Of a stretch of DNA of 64,000 nt, positions 41,846-51,560 are shown piece after piece. Positions within the stretch are counted from its first letter, which is position 1. Each line of letters starts with the position of its first letter. The DNA comes from CAIUSP01 sp964594365 (lineage in GTDB: Bacteria; Actinomycetota; Thermoleophilia; Solirubrobacterales; 70-9). Made by a program: the position numbers and the translations under genes. The stretch spans positions 62,001 through 126,000 of the forward strand of contig CAZQMB010000001.1 in assembly GCA_964594365.1 (NCBI GenBank), written 5' to 3'. The notes under the pieces are model-generated. The model saw only the letters and a program-made list of their open reading frames with translations. It ran no database searches and had not been told where the DNA came from.

Positions 41846-44103
41846 CAGGAACTCGGGGTGACGCGATAGGCGTCGAACACCGACTCGACCTGGCGTAGCC
41901 GCGTGATGCACTGCTTCAGCTGACCGAGGTCACCGACCTCGACTACGAATCGGTTCTTGACCATCGGGTGGGAGGTCGAGCAATTGGCACCGATGATGTT
42001 GACTCCCTCCTCGGCGAAGGTCCGCGTGAGGTCCTCGAGCAGTCTGACCCGGTCCCATGCGTCTACCTGCAACTCGACACGGAACGCACTCTCGTTCCCT
42101 CCCTCCCACGAAACGGGCACGAACCTCTCCGGGGCCTTGCGCAGAGCCTGCAGGTTCTTGCAGTCCTCACGGTGGACCGTGATTCCCTTTCCGAGCGAGA
42201 CGTAGCCCGCGATTGGATCACCCGGAACCGGCCGGCAACACTTCGCCAACCGGACAGCCACGTTGTCGGCCCCCTCGACCTTGATTCCGAAAGAGGTCGA
42301 GTCGAGAGTGCGTCTCTGCGACTCGTCGGTTCCCTCCAGGAGTCCTTCCACCGGAGGCTTCTCTACCTCCTCCCCTCGCTTGAGGCGTTGCAGCAACTTG
42401 GTGACGACCACCCGACTCGAGATCTTCGACTCGCCGATAGCGATGTAGAAGTCGTCAGCCTTCTTGAAGCCCATCTCCCTGATCACGTCCACCAAGAGAG
42501 GCGATCCCGAGATCTTCTGGTGGGGGATGCCCTTCTTCCGCAAGCCCTGCGCGAGTTCATCGCGGCCACGCTTCTCCGCGTCCTCACGGCTTTCGCTCCG
42601 GAACCAGGCGCTGATCTTCTCTCGAGCCCGAGAGGTACGAACCAACTCGAGCCAGTCTCGTGAGGGGCCACGACCCTGCTTGGAAGTCTGCACCTCGACG
42701 ATGTCGCCGCTCTGGAGCCTGTAGTGGAGGGGAACCATCTTCCCGTTCACCTTTGCGCCTACACAGCGGTGGCCGACATCGGTGTGGACCGAGTAGGCGA
42801 AGTCCAGCGGCGTGGAACCGGCCGAGAGGCTCTTGACCTCACCCTGCGGGGTGAAGACGTAGACCTCGTCTTCGAACAAGTCCTCCTTGAGAGCAGCGAG
42901 GAACTCGCCAGGATCACCGTCACCCTCTACCTCCAGCAAGCGTCTCAGCCAAGTCATCTTCTCCTTCGCTACATCCTCGCCCGAGCCGCCCTCCTTGTAG
43001 ACGACGTGAGCGGCAATCCCGTATTCGGCCAACTCGTGCATCTCCCGGGTCCGGATCTGGATCTCCAGCGGTCGCCCCTCGGGCCCGATCACCGTCGTAT
43101 GGAGTGCCTGGTACATGTTCGCCCGCGGCATCGCGATCATGTCCTTGAAGCGGCCCGGGAGCGGCTTCCAGAGGGAATGGATCACACCGATCGCCCCGTA
43201 ACAGTCCTTGACCGAGTCGACGATCACCCGCATCGCCGTCAGGTCGAAGATCTCGTTGAACTCCTTCCCCCTACGGGTCATCTTCGTGTAGATCGAATAG
43301 AAGTGTTTCGCACGGCCTGAGATCTCGGCCTCGATCCCGAGCGCGGCAAGCTCGGCTGCCACCGTCTCTCCTGCAGACGCCACGTACGACTCGCGCTCCA
43401 GACGCTGCTGCGCCACCAGTTGTTTGATCTCCTCGTACTTCCGGGGATGGAGAGTCGCGAACGCGAGATCCTCCAACTCCCACTTGATCGCATGGATCCC
43501 TAGACGATGGGCGAGGGGCGCGAATACCTCCAGCGTCTCACGTGCCTTCTCGGTCTGCTTCTGTTTGGGAAGAGCGCCGATCGTCCGCATGTTGTGGAGA
43601 CGATCCGCGAGCTTGATCAGGATCACCCTGATGTCGCTCGCCATCGCGACCATCATCTTGCGGTAGTTCTCTGCTTGCCGCTCGTCGCGGCTGCGGAAGG
43701 TGATCTCGGTCAGTTTCGTAACCCCGTCGACCAACTGCGCCACGGTATCCCCGAACTCCTCCCTCACCTCTTCGATGCTGGCGGTGGTGTCCTCCACGGT
43801 GTCGTGGAGCAGCGCAGCCGCGATCGTCTCGGAGTCGAGCCGGAGCTCGGCACAGATCTGGGCCACCTCGAGAGGATGGGTGATGAACCGCTCGCCGGAC
43901 TGCCTGACCTGGTCGGCATGCTGGCGACCGGCGAACTCGTATGCACGCTCGATCAACCCGCGATCAGCCTGAGGGCCGGCGTTGTGCTCCTCGATGACAG
44001 CGAACAGATCCTGGAGCGAATCCTGCTCTCCATCCGGACTCCCGACACCCGAAATCCGTGAACTGCCCGAGCTTTCACCTGTCTGTCCGATCCTGCCTTC
44101 CAT
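41845..44103 (-). CDS. rel: Bifunctional (p)ppGpp synthetase/hydrolase
   Basis: Makes and breaks the stringent alarmone. I chose ATG 44103 (752 residues) because a TACCCT -10 with CTGACC -35 is just upstream; a longer frame overlaps recJ. HD hydrolase with HPLEVAQI and His100-Asp101 in LLHDTVEDT, synthetase motif around RFKDMIAMPRANMYQALHT, TGS domain, and C-terminal ACT. Both domains look active. Confidence 0.95.
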   Translation of the reverse strand: MEGRIGQTGESSGSSRISGVGSPDGEQDSLQDLFAVIEEHNAGPQADRGLIERAYEFAGRQHADQVRQSGERFITHPLEVAQICAELRLDSETIAAALLHDTVEDTTASIEEVREEFGDTVAQLVDGVTKLTEITFRSRDERQAENYRKMMVAMASDIRVILIKLADRLHNMRTIGALPKQKQTEKARETLEVFAPLAHRLGIHAIKWELEDLAFATLHPRKYEEIKQLVAQQRLERESYVASAGETVAAELAALGIEAEISGRAKHFYSIYTKMTRRGKEFNEIFDLTAMRVIVDSVKDCYGAIGVIHSLWKPLPGRFKDMIAMPRANMYQALHTTVIGPEGRPLEIQIRTREMHELAEYGIAAHVVYKEGGSGEDVAKEKMTWLRRLLEVEGDGDPGEFLAALKEDLFEDEVYVFTPQGEVKSLSAGSTPLDFAYSVHTDVGHRCVGAKVNGKMVPLHYRLQSGDIVEVQTSKQGRGPSRDWLELVRTSRAREKISAWFRSESREDAEKRGRDELAQGLRKKGIPHQKISGSPLLVDVIREMGFKKADDFYIAIGESKISSRVVVTKLLQRLKRGEEVEKPPVEGLLEGTDESQRRTLDSTSFGIKVEGADNVAVRLAKCCRPVPGDPIAGYVSLGKGITVHREDCKNLQALRKAPERFVPVSWEGGNESAFRVELQVDAWDRVRLLEDLTRTFAEEGVNIIGANCSTSHPMVKNRFVVEVGDLGQLKQCITRLRQVESVFDAYRVTPSS

Positions 44104-44110
44104 CCGAGAC

Positions 44111-44138
44111 AGGGTAGGGCCTCGTGACGGCGGGTCAG
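44111..44138 (-). promoter_or_regulatory. Putative rel promoter
   Basis: Minus strand CTGACC (44133-44138) and TACCCT (44111-44116) are 16 bp apart; the -10 ends 7 nt before the rel ATG, a leaderless-type start. The -35 overlaps the recJ stop. Confidence 0.5.
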
Positions 44139-46738
44139 GCGGCCTCGGCCAGAATTCCTGCATTCGCGTCCGCTGCGTCAGCGAGATAGCCGATCGCGCG
44201 CTCGCGATAGGCCTCGGCCGAACGAAAGACCTCCGATTCCTCCAACCGTCGCCCGTCGGAGGCCAGGGAAGGCACCGGGCGAGGAGATGAGGGGTCGAAC
44301 GAGATCTGACCGACTTCCTCGAGAGCCCTCAGTGCACGCCCCACGGTCTCAGGGGGACGGGTTCGGGCCGGCTCTCTGCTGCGGAGCGCGCCCTCGAACT
44401 GCTCCGGGGAGACCGTCTCGCCGACCCCATCGAGGGCCCGCCATATCTCCACTGCCACGGAACGCAGATCCCAACGGAGGTCGAGAGCCGCTCTCGCCGC
44501 CGAGGTGTCCGTTCGGTGCCAGAGCAGATGCAGGAAGCCCTCACCGCCCTCTGCGCCGTCCCGACGGGCGAGCACCTCCAGATGACTCGACTCGCAGGGA
44601 GGATCGACCACTGCGATGTGCGTGAAGTGCGTCATCCGTTCGCGATGCCCCATCGCAGCATCCCAATCGGCGAACACGACGGTCCCCGGCCGGACCTCGG
44701 TCTCGAGCGCCTCCGATTTGGCTGCGCCAGGGGCAATCGACGGCGGCATACCGCCAATCCGCGACGGATCAGCTGCTGCGACCAGGCCCCGCCGCACGAT
44801 CGCATCACAGGAGACCACCAGAACCGAATCCCCTGTGGAGACCAGATCGAGCACCGCGGGTATGACTGGAGCGCTGCGTCTGTCGACGACCCGACGCCCC
44901 GGACCGTCCCGGTCGGACTCGCCTGAGGCCACATCAGGTGGGGATGGATCGGACACTCCTGCGGCGAGACGCTCCCACCATGACTCGCTGTCGAGCATCT
45001 CGACCGAAGCGTCGCTCTCATCCCCGTCGGGTGCGTCCGGCAGCGGGATGACCTCCCGCGCAACCACCCGCGCCTCGACGCTGTCATTCCAGCGATTCAC
45101 CTCGACCTCGACCTCGACGTCCGCGGGCGCATCCCCCAGTGTTTCGATCTCCCCGGCGAGCCCGAACCCCACGCCCTTGATCTTGGCTGAGCCGCTCTGC
45201 AAGTCGAAGCTCGCATGCTTCCCGTCCTTGCCCATGACCCTGAATGCTCCGAGCCTCGCCGATGGGAATAGGAGTCTCGGGCGGGGATTGCCCATCCCGA
45301 ACGGCTCCAGACGATCGAGCTGCTCGGCGAACTCCATGTCGATGCCGTCACTGCCCGCGCCGACGATTCCTTCGATCTCGACCACCTTCTCGGGCGGCTC
45401 GCCATCGAACACCTCGATCGCTTTGCTCGTGAAGGCGTCACGGAAGTTCTCTATCTGATCAGCGCGAATCTCGAGACCGGCGGCCATCTTGTGGCCCCCG
45501 AATCGCTCCAGGAACTCTGAACCTGCCGAGATCCCGTCGAGGAGATCGAAGCCGGGAATGCTGCGCCCGGAACCCCTGCCGGTCCCTTGGTCGAGCGCAA
45601 TTACTACGACCGGTTTCCAATACTTCTCCACCAGACGCGAGGCGACGATCCCCACCACCCCGGGATGCCAATCCTCACCAGCGACAACCAGCGCAGGGGC
45701 CTCTAGTTGCTCTTCGCTCAACTGACGTCTTGCAGCCTCGGCTCCGCTCAGGACCTCTCGCTCGACAGCACGTCGTTCCCCATTTGCGCGGTTCAATTCC
45801 TCTCCGATCGCTGCAGCGCGGGCAGGATCGCTGCTCAGCATGAGTTCTACGCCCGCATCGGCCCGGTAGAGACGTCCTACGGCGTTTATGCGGGGTGCGA
45901 GACGGAAACCCAAGGCCCCTGCGTCGACCCGATCCGGGGATACGGCGGCAGCATCCATCAGCGCCCGCATCCCGATCCGCGGGGATGTGCGCATCCTGTT
46001 CAGCCCTCTCTGGACCAGACTCCGATTCTCACCGACCAGCGGCACGAGGTCGGCAACCGTGGCGAGCGCCACCAGATCGACCCCCTCGTCCGATTCGATT
46101 CCGGCCTCGCTCCGCAATGCGGTCGCGAGCTTGTAGGCAACACCCGCTCCGCAGAGCCCCGGGAACGGGTAATCGCCAAGCGCGGGATGGACCACGGGGC
46201 AGTCAGGGAGATCTCGGGGAGGCTCATGGTGGTCGGTGACGACACAGTCGATCCCGCTCTCACGGAGAAGCGCTACCTCCTCCCTTGATCCGATTCCGCA
46301 ATCGACGGTGATCATCAACGAGGTGCCGCGGGCGAGCATCTCGTCGATGCTGACCTGACTGACCCCATACCCTCCGCCACGCCTATCAGGCAGGAACCAG
46401 TCGACCTCGGCGCCCATCTCGCGCAGGCACTCGACCACGATAGAAGTGGCGCAAACGCCGTCGGCATCGTAATCGCCGTGGACAGTGATCTGGTCCCCCG
46501 CGCGGGCAGCTTCGATGATGCGCTCTACCGCCCGGTCCATGCCTTCCAGGAGGAAGGGATCGTTCTCCGGCTCGCCGTCGATCAACTCACGTACCGCCTC
46601 CGGCGTGCTCAACCCTCGCCGCACCAAGGCTGCCGCTAAAGGCAGTCGCAGACCCAGATGCTCAGAGACCTCCAGCGCGGCAGCGAAATCGTAGGGCGCC
46701 GCAGTGAATTTGGGCCTCGGAGAGGGATGGTCCGCCAT
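44135..46738 (-). CDS. recJ: Single-stranded-DNA-specific exonuclease RecJ
   Basis: 5'-3' ssDNA exonuclease for recombination and mismatch repair. 867 residues, longer than E. coli RecJ (577). DHH motifs VHGDYDADG, TVDCGIGS and VVTDHHEPP; DHHA1 motif FGGHKMAAGLEI; an OB-like segment follows. The last ~300 residues (from about 570, after LPDAPDGDESD) resemble no RecJ core and are probably a lineage-specific or RecJ C-terminal helicase-remnant region. Confidence 0.94.
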   Translation of the reverse strand: MADHPSPRPKFTAAPYDFAAALEVSEHLGLRLPLAAALVRRGLSTPEAVRELIDGEPENDPFLLEGMDRAVERIIEAARAGDQITVHGDYDADGVCATSIVVECLREMGAEVDWFLPDRRGGGYGVSQVSIDEMLARGTSLMITVDCGIGSREEVALLRESGIDCVVTDHHEPPRDLPDCPVVHPALGDYPFPGLCGAGVAYKLATALRSEAGIESDEGVDLVALATVADLVPLVGENRSLVQRGLNRMRTSPRIGMRALMDAAAVSPDRVDAGALGFRLAPRINAVGRLYRADAGVELMLSSDPARAAAIGEELNRANGERRAVEREVLSGAEAARRQLSEEQLEAPALVVAGEDWHPGVVGIVASRLVEKYWKPVVVIALDQGTGRGSGRSIPGFDLLDGISAGSEFLERFGGHKMAAGLEIRADQIENFRDAFTSKAIEVFDGEPPEKVVEIEGIVGAGSDGIDMEFAEQLDRLEPFGMGNPRPRLLFPSARLGAFRVMGKDGKHASFDLQSGSAKIKGVGFGLAGEIETLGDAPADVEVEVEVNRWNDSVEARVVAREVIPLPDAPDGDESDASVEMLDSESWWERLAAGVSDPSPPDVASGESDRDGPGRRVVDRRSAPVIPAVLDLVSTGDSVLVVSCDAIVRRGLVAAADPSRIGGMPPSIAPGAAKSEALETEVRPGTVVFADWDAAMGHRERMTHFTHIAVVDPPCESSHLEVLARRDGAEGGEGFLHLLWHRTDTSAARAALDLRWDLRSVAVEIWRALDGVGETVSPEQFEGALRSREPARTRPPETVGRALRALEEVGQISFDPSSPRPVPSLASDGRRLEESEVFRSAEAYRERAIGYLADAADANAGILAEAA

Positions 46739-46777
46739 GTCCAGCAGCCTAAGGCGACCGACCGACGCGGTGACCGA

Positions 46778-47059
46778 TCAGGCGGTCGGTGGCTGTCCGG
46801 AAGCCCGCTCCTTGCGGATTCCGAGCCAGTAGATGAAGGCGAGGCCGCCGGCAACACCGGGAAGGGCGAACAGGGCTGTCGCCAGGCTCGTCTCCCCGAT
46901 CCCCCAGCCGAGTGCGATCTGCGCGATGGCGCCGGTGATGACCGCACCAGTCACCGAACCCAGGAATGCACCGACGATGCCACCCCAGAAGCGGTCGGGT
47001 ACGAACACCGTCATGTGCCACAACGCCACTCCCATCGTGAACCAGACGAGCAGAGCCAT
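46778..47059 (-). CDS. Small three-helix membrane protein
   Basis: 93 residues with about three hydrophobic helices: LLVWFTMGVALWHMTVFV, GGIVGAFLGSVTGAVITGAI and ATALFALPGVAGGLAFIYW, ending in a short charged tail. The glycine pattern GGIVGAFLGSVTG recalls transglycosylase-associated (GlsB/YeaQ) proteins, but I do not assign a function. It is 3 bp after secDF and 39 bp before recJ. Confidence 0.75.
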   Translation of the reverse strand: MALLVWFTMGVALWHMTVFVPDRFWGGIVGAFLGSVTGAVITGAIAQIALGWGIGETSLATALFALPGVAGGLAFIYWLGIRKERASGQPPTA

Positions 47060-47062
47060 CCT

Positions 47063-49957
47063 CTAGTTGCCCCCCCTCTTCTTCTTGCCCCGACGCTCCC
47101 TGACCTTCTTGAGTGCCTCGGCGCTCGCGTCGGAAAGGTCCGGCGACTCTCGTCCCGCTGCGTCGTCCTCTTCCCCTTCGGACTCTCCCTGCGGTGCCTC
47201 GGCCACCGGGACGGGTGCTGGCTGGTCGCCCATCACGCCGGGGATGGGAGAGGTGGAAGGCGGCGGGCCGGCTGCCGGCTCCGCATCGGATCCGACTGAT
47301 GGCTCCTCCTCGCGATCTGAACCGGAGGCGTCTTCAGGGGCGATCTTCGCGACCATGCTGTCGTCGGGGAAAGGAGGAACCGTCCCCAGCTGCTGTTCGA
47401 TCCGGTCTCGCCTGCGGCGGTATTGAGGCTCCCGTTCCTTCCACGCTGTGAGTACCGGTGTCGCGATGAAGATGGACGAGTAGGTGCCTGACGCTATGCC
47501 GATCATCATCGCGAAGGCGAAGTCCTTCAGAGTGGCCCCACCGAAGATGAACAGGACGCCGACCAGGAAGACGCTCGACAGGCCGGTGATCAGAGACCTT
47601 GTCAGGACCTCACTCATCGACTTGTTGACTATCTGGGAGAAGGCAGCGCGAGGCAACCGTGGAACGTTTTCACGCACGCGGTCGAACACGATCACCGTGT
47701 CGTAGAGCGAATATCCGAGGATGGTGAGGAACGCAGCGACGGTCCCACTCGTCACCTCACGCCCGGAGAGCGAGTAGACACCCGCGGTTATCAGGACATC
47801 GTGGATCACGGCGATGATCACGGGTACCGCGTACTTCGGTTCGAACCTGATCGCGACGTAGCCGCAGATCACGAGCAGGGAGAAGAGGATCGCCAAGGCT
47901 GCGCCCTTTGCCACCTGCGCCCCGAAGGTCGGGCCGACGGTCGTGTTGTCGAAGGTGGTCACCCCGTAGGCCTCGTTCAAGACCGGCTGGATCTCAGTCG
48001 CCTGACTCGGAGAGAGATTCGCCTCGATCTTGAACCCGTTCTGACCGAGGTCCTCGGAGGTCACCTCGGTGATCTGGGCCTGTCCCGTGTTGGGGACCCC
48101 GCCCGCCGCGAGTGTGGAGCGCACCTCTTCTATCGTGGCGGACTCCTCGAGGCCGACAGTCACGCTGCTCCCCGACTCGAAGTCCAAGCCGAAGTTGAAC
48201 TGGCTGACAGCGAACGAGATCGCGCCCACGAGCAGGATCGCTCCCGAGACCGAGAAGAACCACTTCGATGCCCCTGCGAAGTCGAATCTCCAGCGGACTC
48301 TCTCCTCGCCGGCCCCGATCAGCTTGCCCGACTCGAGGAGCTTGGACTGGCCGAAGACACCGAGGAAGGCCTGAGTGAACACGACCGCAGTGAACAGCGA
48401 GACGATGGTTCCAATACCGAGGGTGAAAGCGAACCCCTTCACTCCAGAGGTGGCGAGGACGAAGAGGATGAAGGCCGTAATCAGGGTGATGACGTTCGCA
48501 TCGATGATCGTCGCGATTCCCTTCCGGTATCCGGTCGCTATCGCGGAACGTATCGAGCGCCCCGTCCTGAACTCCTCCTTGATCCGTTCGAAGATGACGA
48601 TGTTCGAGTCCGCCGCGACACCGATGGTCAGGATCAGACCTGCGATACCCGGGAGCGTCAAGGTGATCGGGATCAGCTTCACCAGGGCGAAGAAGAAGGC
48701 TGCGTAAACGAGCAGACCGACCGAGGCAACCACTCCGAGGAAGCGGTAGTAAAGGATGAGGAACAGGAGGACGAGGAGCAGTCCAGCAATACCCGCCCGG
48801 AGCCCCTGCTCGAGTGCAGTCTGTCCGAGCGTAGCCGAGACGGTGGTCTGGCTGATCAACTTCAAGTCGATCGGCAAGGCGCCGATCTGGAGGAAGTTCG
48901 CGAGGTCCTGCGCCTCCTGGATATTGAAGTTCCCTTCGATCTGAGCCCCGGTACGCCCGTCGATTCCCGCAGGGTTGTCGACGAAGTTGATGATCGGCCT
49001 CGAAACGACCTCCTTGTCGAGCACCACCGCGAAGCTGCCGGAGAACTGAGAGGCCTGGATCGAGTTGCCGGCGGTGCCCGGGGGTGCATTACTCAGGCCT
49101 CGCTCCGCGATCCGGCGGGTCACGTCCTGGAACGCCTGCTGGCCCTTGTCGGTGAACGAGAAGGTGACTATGGGCTGGTTCGTGGTGGGGTCGAAACTCT
49201 GCTTCGGATCACGGATGTCGTTTCCGCTCAGCTCCGGCCGATCCTTGATCACGTAATAGCCGCGAAGGCCCGTCGTGGACTCGTCTATCTCGGCCGTGTT
49301 CGGGTCATCCGGAGGCGCCTCGGCCTGCACGACGATCGTGCCCTGCGGGACCGCGACGATCGCTCGATTGGCCTTGTCCGGGAGTGATTCCGGGTCGAGG
49401 TAGAGATCGGCCCTCGTCGCCGCCGGACCAGCCGCGATCTCCTTGGTGGTCGCATCGAACAGGTAATAGGTCGGGCCCGAGGCCGTGCACTGACCCTCAG
49501 GGCATTCCGGCTTCTGCTTCGAGGCCAGCTGGACCGCGTCGTAGAGGCTGGTGATCGGCGTGCTCGTCCCGCTGGCGGTCCCCGGCTCCGCGATCACATT
49601 CGGTTCCCAGTCGTAGAAGTAGAGCTGCGCGGTAGTACCGACCTGGTCCTTCGCCCGATCTGCATTGCTCACGTCTGGAAGGGAGACCCTGATCGAGTCA
49701 GCCCCCACCCTGGAGATCTCCGGCTCAGCCACACCGAGCTTGTCGGTCCTCTTGCGGATGATCTCGATGGAACGGTCTATGTCCTGCCCGTCGATCTTCG
49801 GGTTCTGCGGCGTTGGCCGGCCCTGGTACACGAGTTCGGTTCCACCGCGAAGGTCGAGACCCAAGACGGTCGGCTTGCTCAGGATCACGACGAGAGAAGC
49901 CGCGAAGAGCCCTGCCACGAAGAGCAGCACGAAGAGGTTGCGGCGCCGGTTACCCAC
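47063..49957 (-). CDS. secDF: Protein translocase subunit SecDF (fused)
   Basis: Membrane RND-type factor using the proton gradient to pull preproteins through SecYEG. 964 residues: SecD half starts LGLDLRGGTELVYQ, with a large P1 domain, and ends with a six-helix bundle. SecF half begins near FGLDFESGSSVTV, ending with VRENV and its helices. Single-chain fusion, whereas many actinobacteria have separate genes. The last ~120 residues are an acidic/Pro-rich tail ending in a basic RRGKKKRGG. Confidence 0.95.
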   Translation of the reverse strand: MGNRRRNLFVLLFVAGLFAASLVVILSKPTVLGLDLRGGTELVYQGRPTPQNPKIDGQDIDRSIEIIRKRTDKLGVAEPEISRVGADSIRVSLPDVSNADRAKDQVGTTAQLYFYDWEPNVIAEPGTASGTSTPITSLYDAVQLASKQKPECPEGQCTASGPTYYLFDATTKEIAAGPAATRADLYLDPESLPDKANRAIVAVPQGTIVVQAEAPPDDPNTAEIDESTTGLRGYYVIKDRPELSGNDIRDPKQSFDPTTNQPIVTFSFTDKGQQAFQDVTRRIAERGLSNAPPGTAGNSIQASQFSGSFAVVLDKEVVSRPIINFVDNPAGIDGRTGAQIEGNFNIQEAQDLANFLQIGALPIDLKLISQTTVSATLGQTALEQGLRAGIAGLLLVLLFLILYYRFLGVVASVGLLVYAAFFFALVKLIPITLTLPGIAGLILTIGVAADSNIVIFERIKEEFRTGRSIRSAIATGYRKGIATIIDANVITLITAFILFVLATSGVKGFAFTLGIGTIVSLFTAVVFTQAFLGVFGQSKLLESGKLIGAGEERVRWRFDFAGASKWFFSVSGAILLVGAISFAVSQFNFGLDFESGSSVTVGLEESATIEEVRSTLAAGGVPNTGQAQITEVTSEDLGQNGFKIEANLSPSQATEIQPVLNEAYGVTTFDNTTVGPTFGAQVAKGAALAILFSLLVICGYVAIRFEPKYAVPVIIAVIHDVLITAGVYSLSGREVTSGTVAAFLTILGYSLYDTVIVFDRVRENVPRLPRAAFSQIVNKSMSEVLTRSLITGLSSVFLVGVLFIFGGATLKDFAFAMMIGIASGTYSSIFIATPVLTAWKEREPQYRRRRDRIEQQLGTVPPFPDDSMVAKIAPEDASGSDREEEPSVGSDAEPAAGPPPSTSPIPGVMGDQPAPVPVAEAPQGESEGEEDDAAGRESPDLSDASAEALKKVRERRGKKKRGGN

Positions 49958-49959
49958 GC

Positions 49960-50445
49960 TCAGTCGGACTCCGGCGTGAGGACGAGCAACAGTCCTCCGT
50001 CATCGTCATAGGCAGGAAACAGATCGGCCACGGCCTCGGTAGGAAGATCTCCTTCGGCCTGGACCTTGACCTTCTTGCCGAGTGAACGGACCCCCCACTC
50101 GAGAGTCGTATCGACTGGGTCGCCTCCGGAACCCTTTGCGTCCGAATCCAGGTCCGGCTCGGCGTCCCGCCACTCCAAGCCGAGGACCTCCTTCACAGGA
50201 CGACCGATCACATCCTCGTCGCTCAAACCGGTCAACTCGAACGCGCCGCGGCCGAGTCCGAGCACCTTTCCGTCGCTGTCGCAGGCGAAGAAAGCCGCTC
50301 CGGGCGCAACCATGTAGTCGTCGAGCAGTTCGAAGACGAAAGCCGAGCCGCATTCCGAGCATCCACGTGGACGGGAGGAGAAACCAGCCGTTCGCTCCCC
50401 TCCCTGCTCCCTGTGTCCGCAATTGGGACAGATGAAAAATGGCAT
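49960..50445 (-). CDS. Zinc-ribbon plus PAS-like domain protein
   Basis: 161-residue soluble protein. N-terminal zinc ribbon (Cys6, Cys9, Cys29, Cys32; CPNCGHRE and CSECGS). Residues ~45-105 look like a PAS domain (FFACDSDGKVLGLGRGAFELTG, then EDVIGRPVKEVLGLEW), usually a sensor or dimerisation module. The rest is acidic. No output domain or membrane segment. It occupies the yajC position between ruvB and secDF, 2 bp from secDF. Not a known family to me. Confidence 0.75.
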   Translation of the reverse strand: MPFFICPNCGHREQGGERTAGFSSRPRGCSECGSAFVFELLDDYMVAPGAAFFACDSDGKVLGLGRGAFELTGLSDEDVIGRPVKEVLGLEWRDAEPDLDSDAKGSGGDPVDTTLEWGVRSLGKKVKVQAEGDLPTEAVADLFPAYDDDGGLLLVLTPESD

Positions 50446-50492
50446 CGGGCAAGGCTAGCGTGACTCAGGCGTGGCTGAGGTGGCGCCTGCTC

Positions 50493-51560
50493 TCAGAAGA
50501 GTGTCGCGTGGCCCTCCGGCATCTCGATCCCGAGATGCTCATAGCCACGCTCGCAGAGCACCCTGCCTCGCGGCGTGCGCTTGATCAGACCTTGCTGCAG
50601 CAGGAACGGCTCGGTGACGTCCTCGATCGTGTCGGCCTCCTCGCCCATGGCAACAGCGAGAGTCGAGAGGCCCACTGGACCCCCGTTGAACTTCTCGGCC
50701 ATCAACTCGAGCATGCGCCGATCGTGTCGGTCCAGGCCCGCACCGTCCACCTCGAGCATCTCGAGTGCCTCTACCGCGATCGCGTCGGTGACGCGACCGG
50801 AACCCTTGACCTCGGCAAAGTCCCTGACCCGGCGGAGTAAGCGGTTGGCGACCCTCGGCGTCCCCCTGGAACGCGCAGCGATCTCGGCAGCACCACCCGC
50901 CTCTATCTCTACCCCGAGGATTCCGGCGGAGCGGATCACGATCGCGTCGAGATCCTGCGCTGAGTAATGCTCGAGCCGGTGACAGACGCCGAATCTGTCC
51001 CGGAGGGGTGTGGTCAGCAGGCCCGTCCGGGTAGTGGCCCCGATCAGGGTGAACTCCGGCAGGTCGAGGGTCACGGTACGTGCTCCCACTCCCTGCCCCA
51101 GCACGACTGGCAGATTGCGGTCCTCCATCGCCGGGTAGAGAGTCTCCTCTACGGCACGCCCGAGTCGATGGATCTCGTCGACGAAGAAGACACTGCCCGG
51201 CTCCAACGCAGTGAGGAAGGCAGCGATATCGGCTTTGCGCTCGAGTGCAGGACCTGCTGTCTGGATCATCGGCACGCCCATCTCGGAGGCGATGATGTGC
51301 GCGAGGGAAGTCTTTCCGAGTCCGGGCGGACCGGCCAGGAGCACGTGGTCCAATGCTTCACCGCGCTTCTTGGCGGCCTCTATGAACACCGAGAGCTGTT
51401 CGGTGACCTGAACCTGGTTTACGAAGTCGGCCAGAGTCTGCGGACGCAGCGTAACGTCGAAATCCTCATCGGGCTCCGTTGCGCGCGAATCGTGGATCCT
51501 TATCTCGTCCGCACCGGGGGTCCTTATCCCCTCACCGGGCTTGAAGTCATCCCCGCTCAC
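50493..51560 (-). CDS. ruvB: Holliday junction branch-migration ATPase RuvB
   Basis: Hexameric motor of branch migration. 355 residues; Walker A GPPGLGKTS at 77-85, Walker B FFVDEIHR, sensor 1 IGATTRTG, and the C-terminal wing GLIKRTPRGR. ATG overlaps the ruvA stop by 4 bp. Confidence 0.97.
   Translation of the reverse strand: MSGDDFKPGEGIRTPGADEIRIHDSRATEPDEDFDVTLRPQTLADFVNQVQVTEQLSVFIEAAKKRGEALDHVLLAGPPGLGKTSLAHIIASEMGVPMIQTAGPALERKADIAAFLTALEPGSVFFVDEIHRLGRAVEETLYPAMEDRNLPVVLGQGVGARTVTLDLPEFTLIGATTRTGLLTTPLRDRFGVCHRLEHYSAQDLDAIVIRSAGILGVEIEAGGAAEIAARSRGTPRVANRLLRRVRDFAEVKGSGRVTDAIAVEALEMLEVDGAGLDRHDRRMLELMAEKFNGGPVGLSTLAVAMGEEADTIEDVTEPFLLQQGLIKRTPRGRVLCERGYEHLGIEMPEGHATLF

Noticed and set aside
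44103..44163. Longer rel start at 44163
   Set aside because: It overlaps recJ and the promoter; the ATG at 44103 has a fitting -10 and a normal family beginning.
47801..49387. 528-codon plus-strand open frame opposite secDF
   Set aside because: Asp/Arg-rich shadow of SecDF with no domain; SecDF reads clearly on the minus strand.
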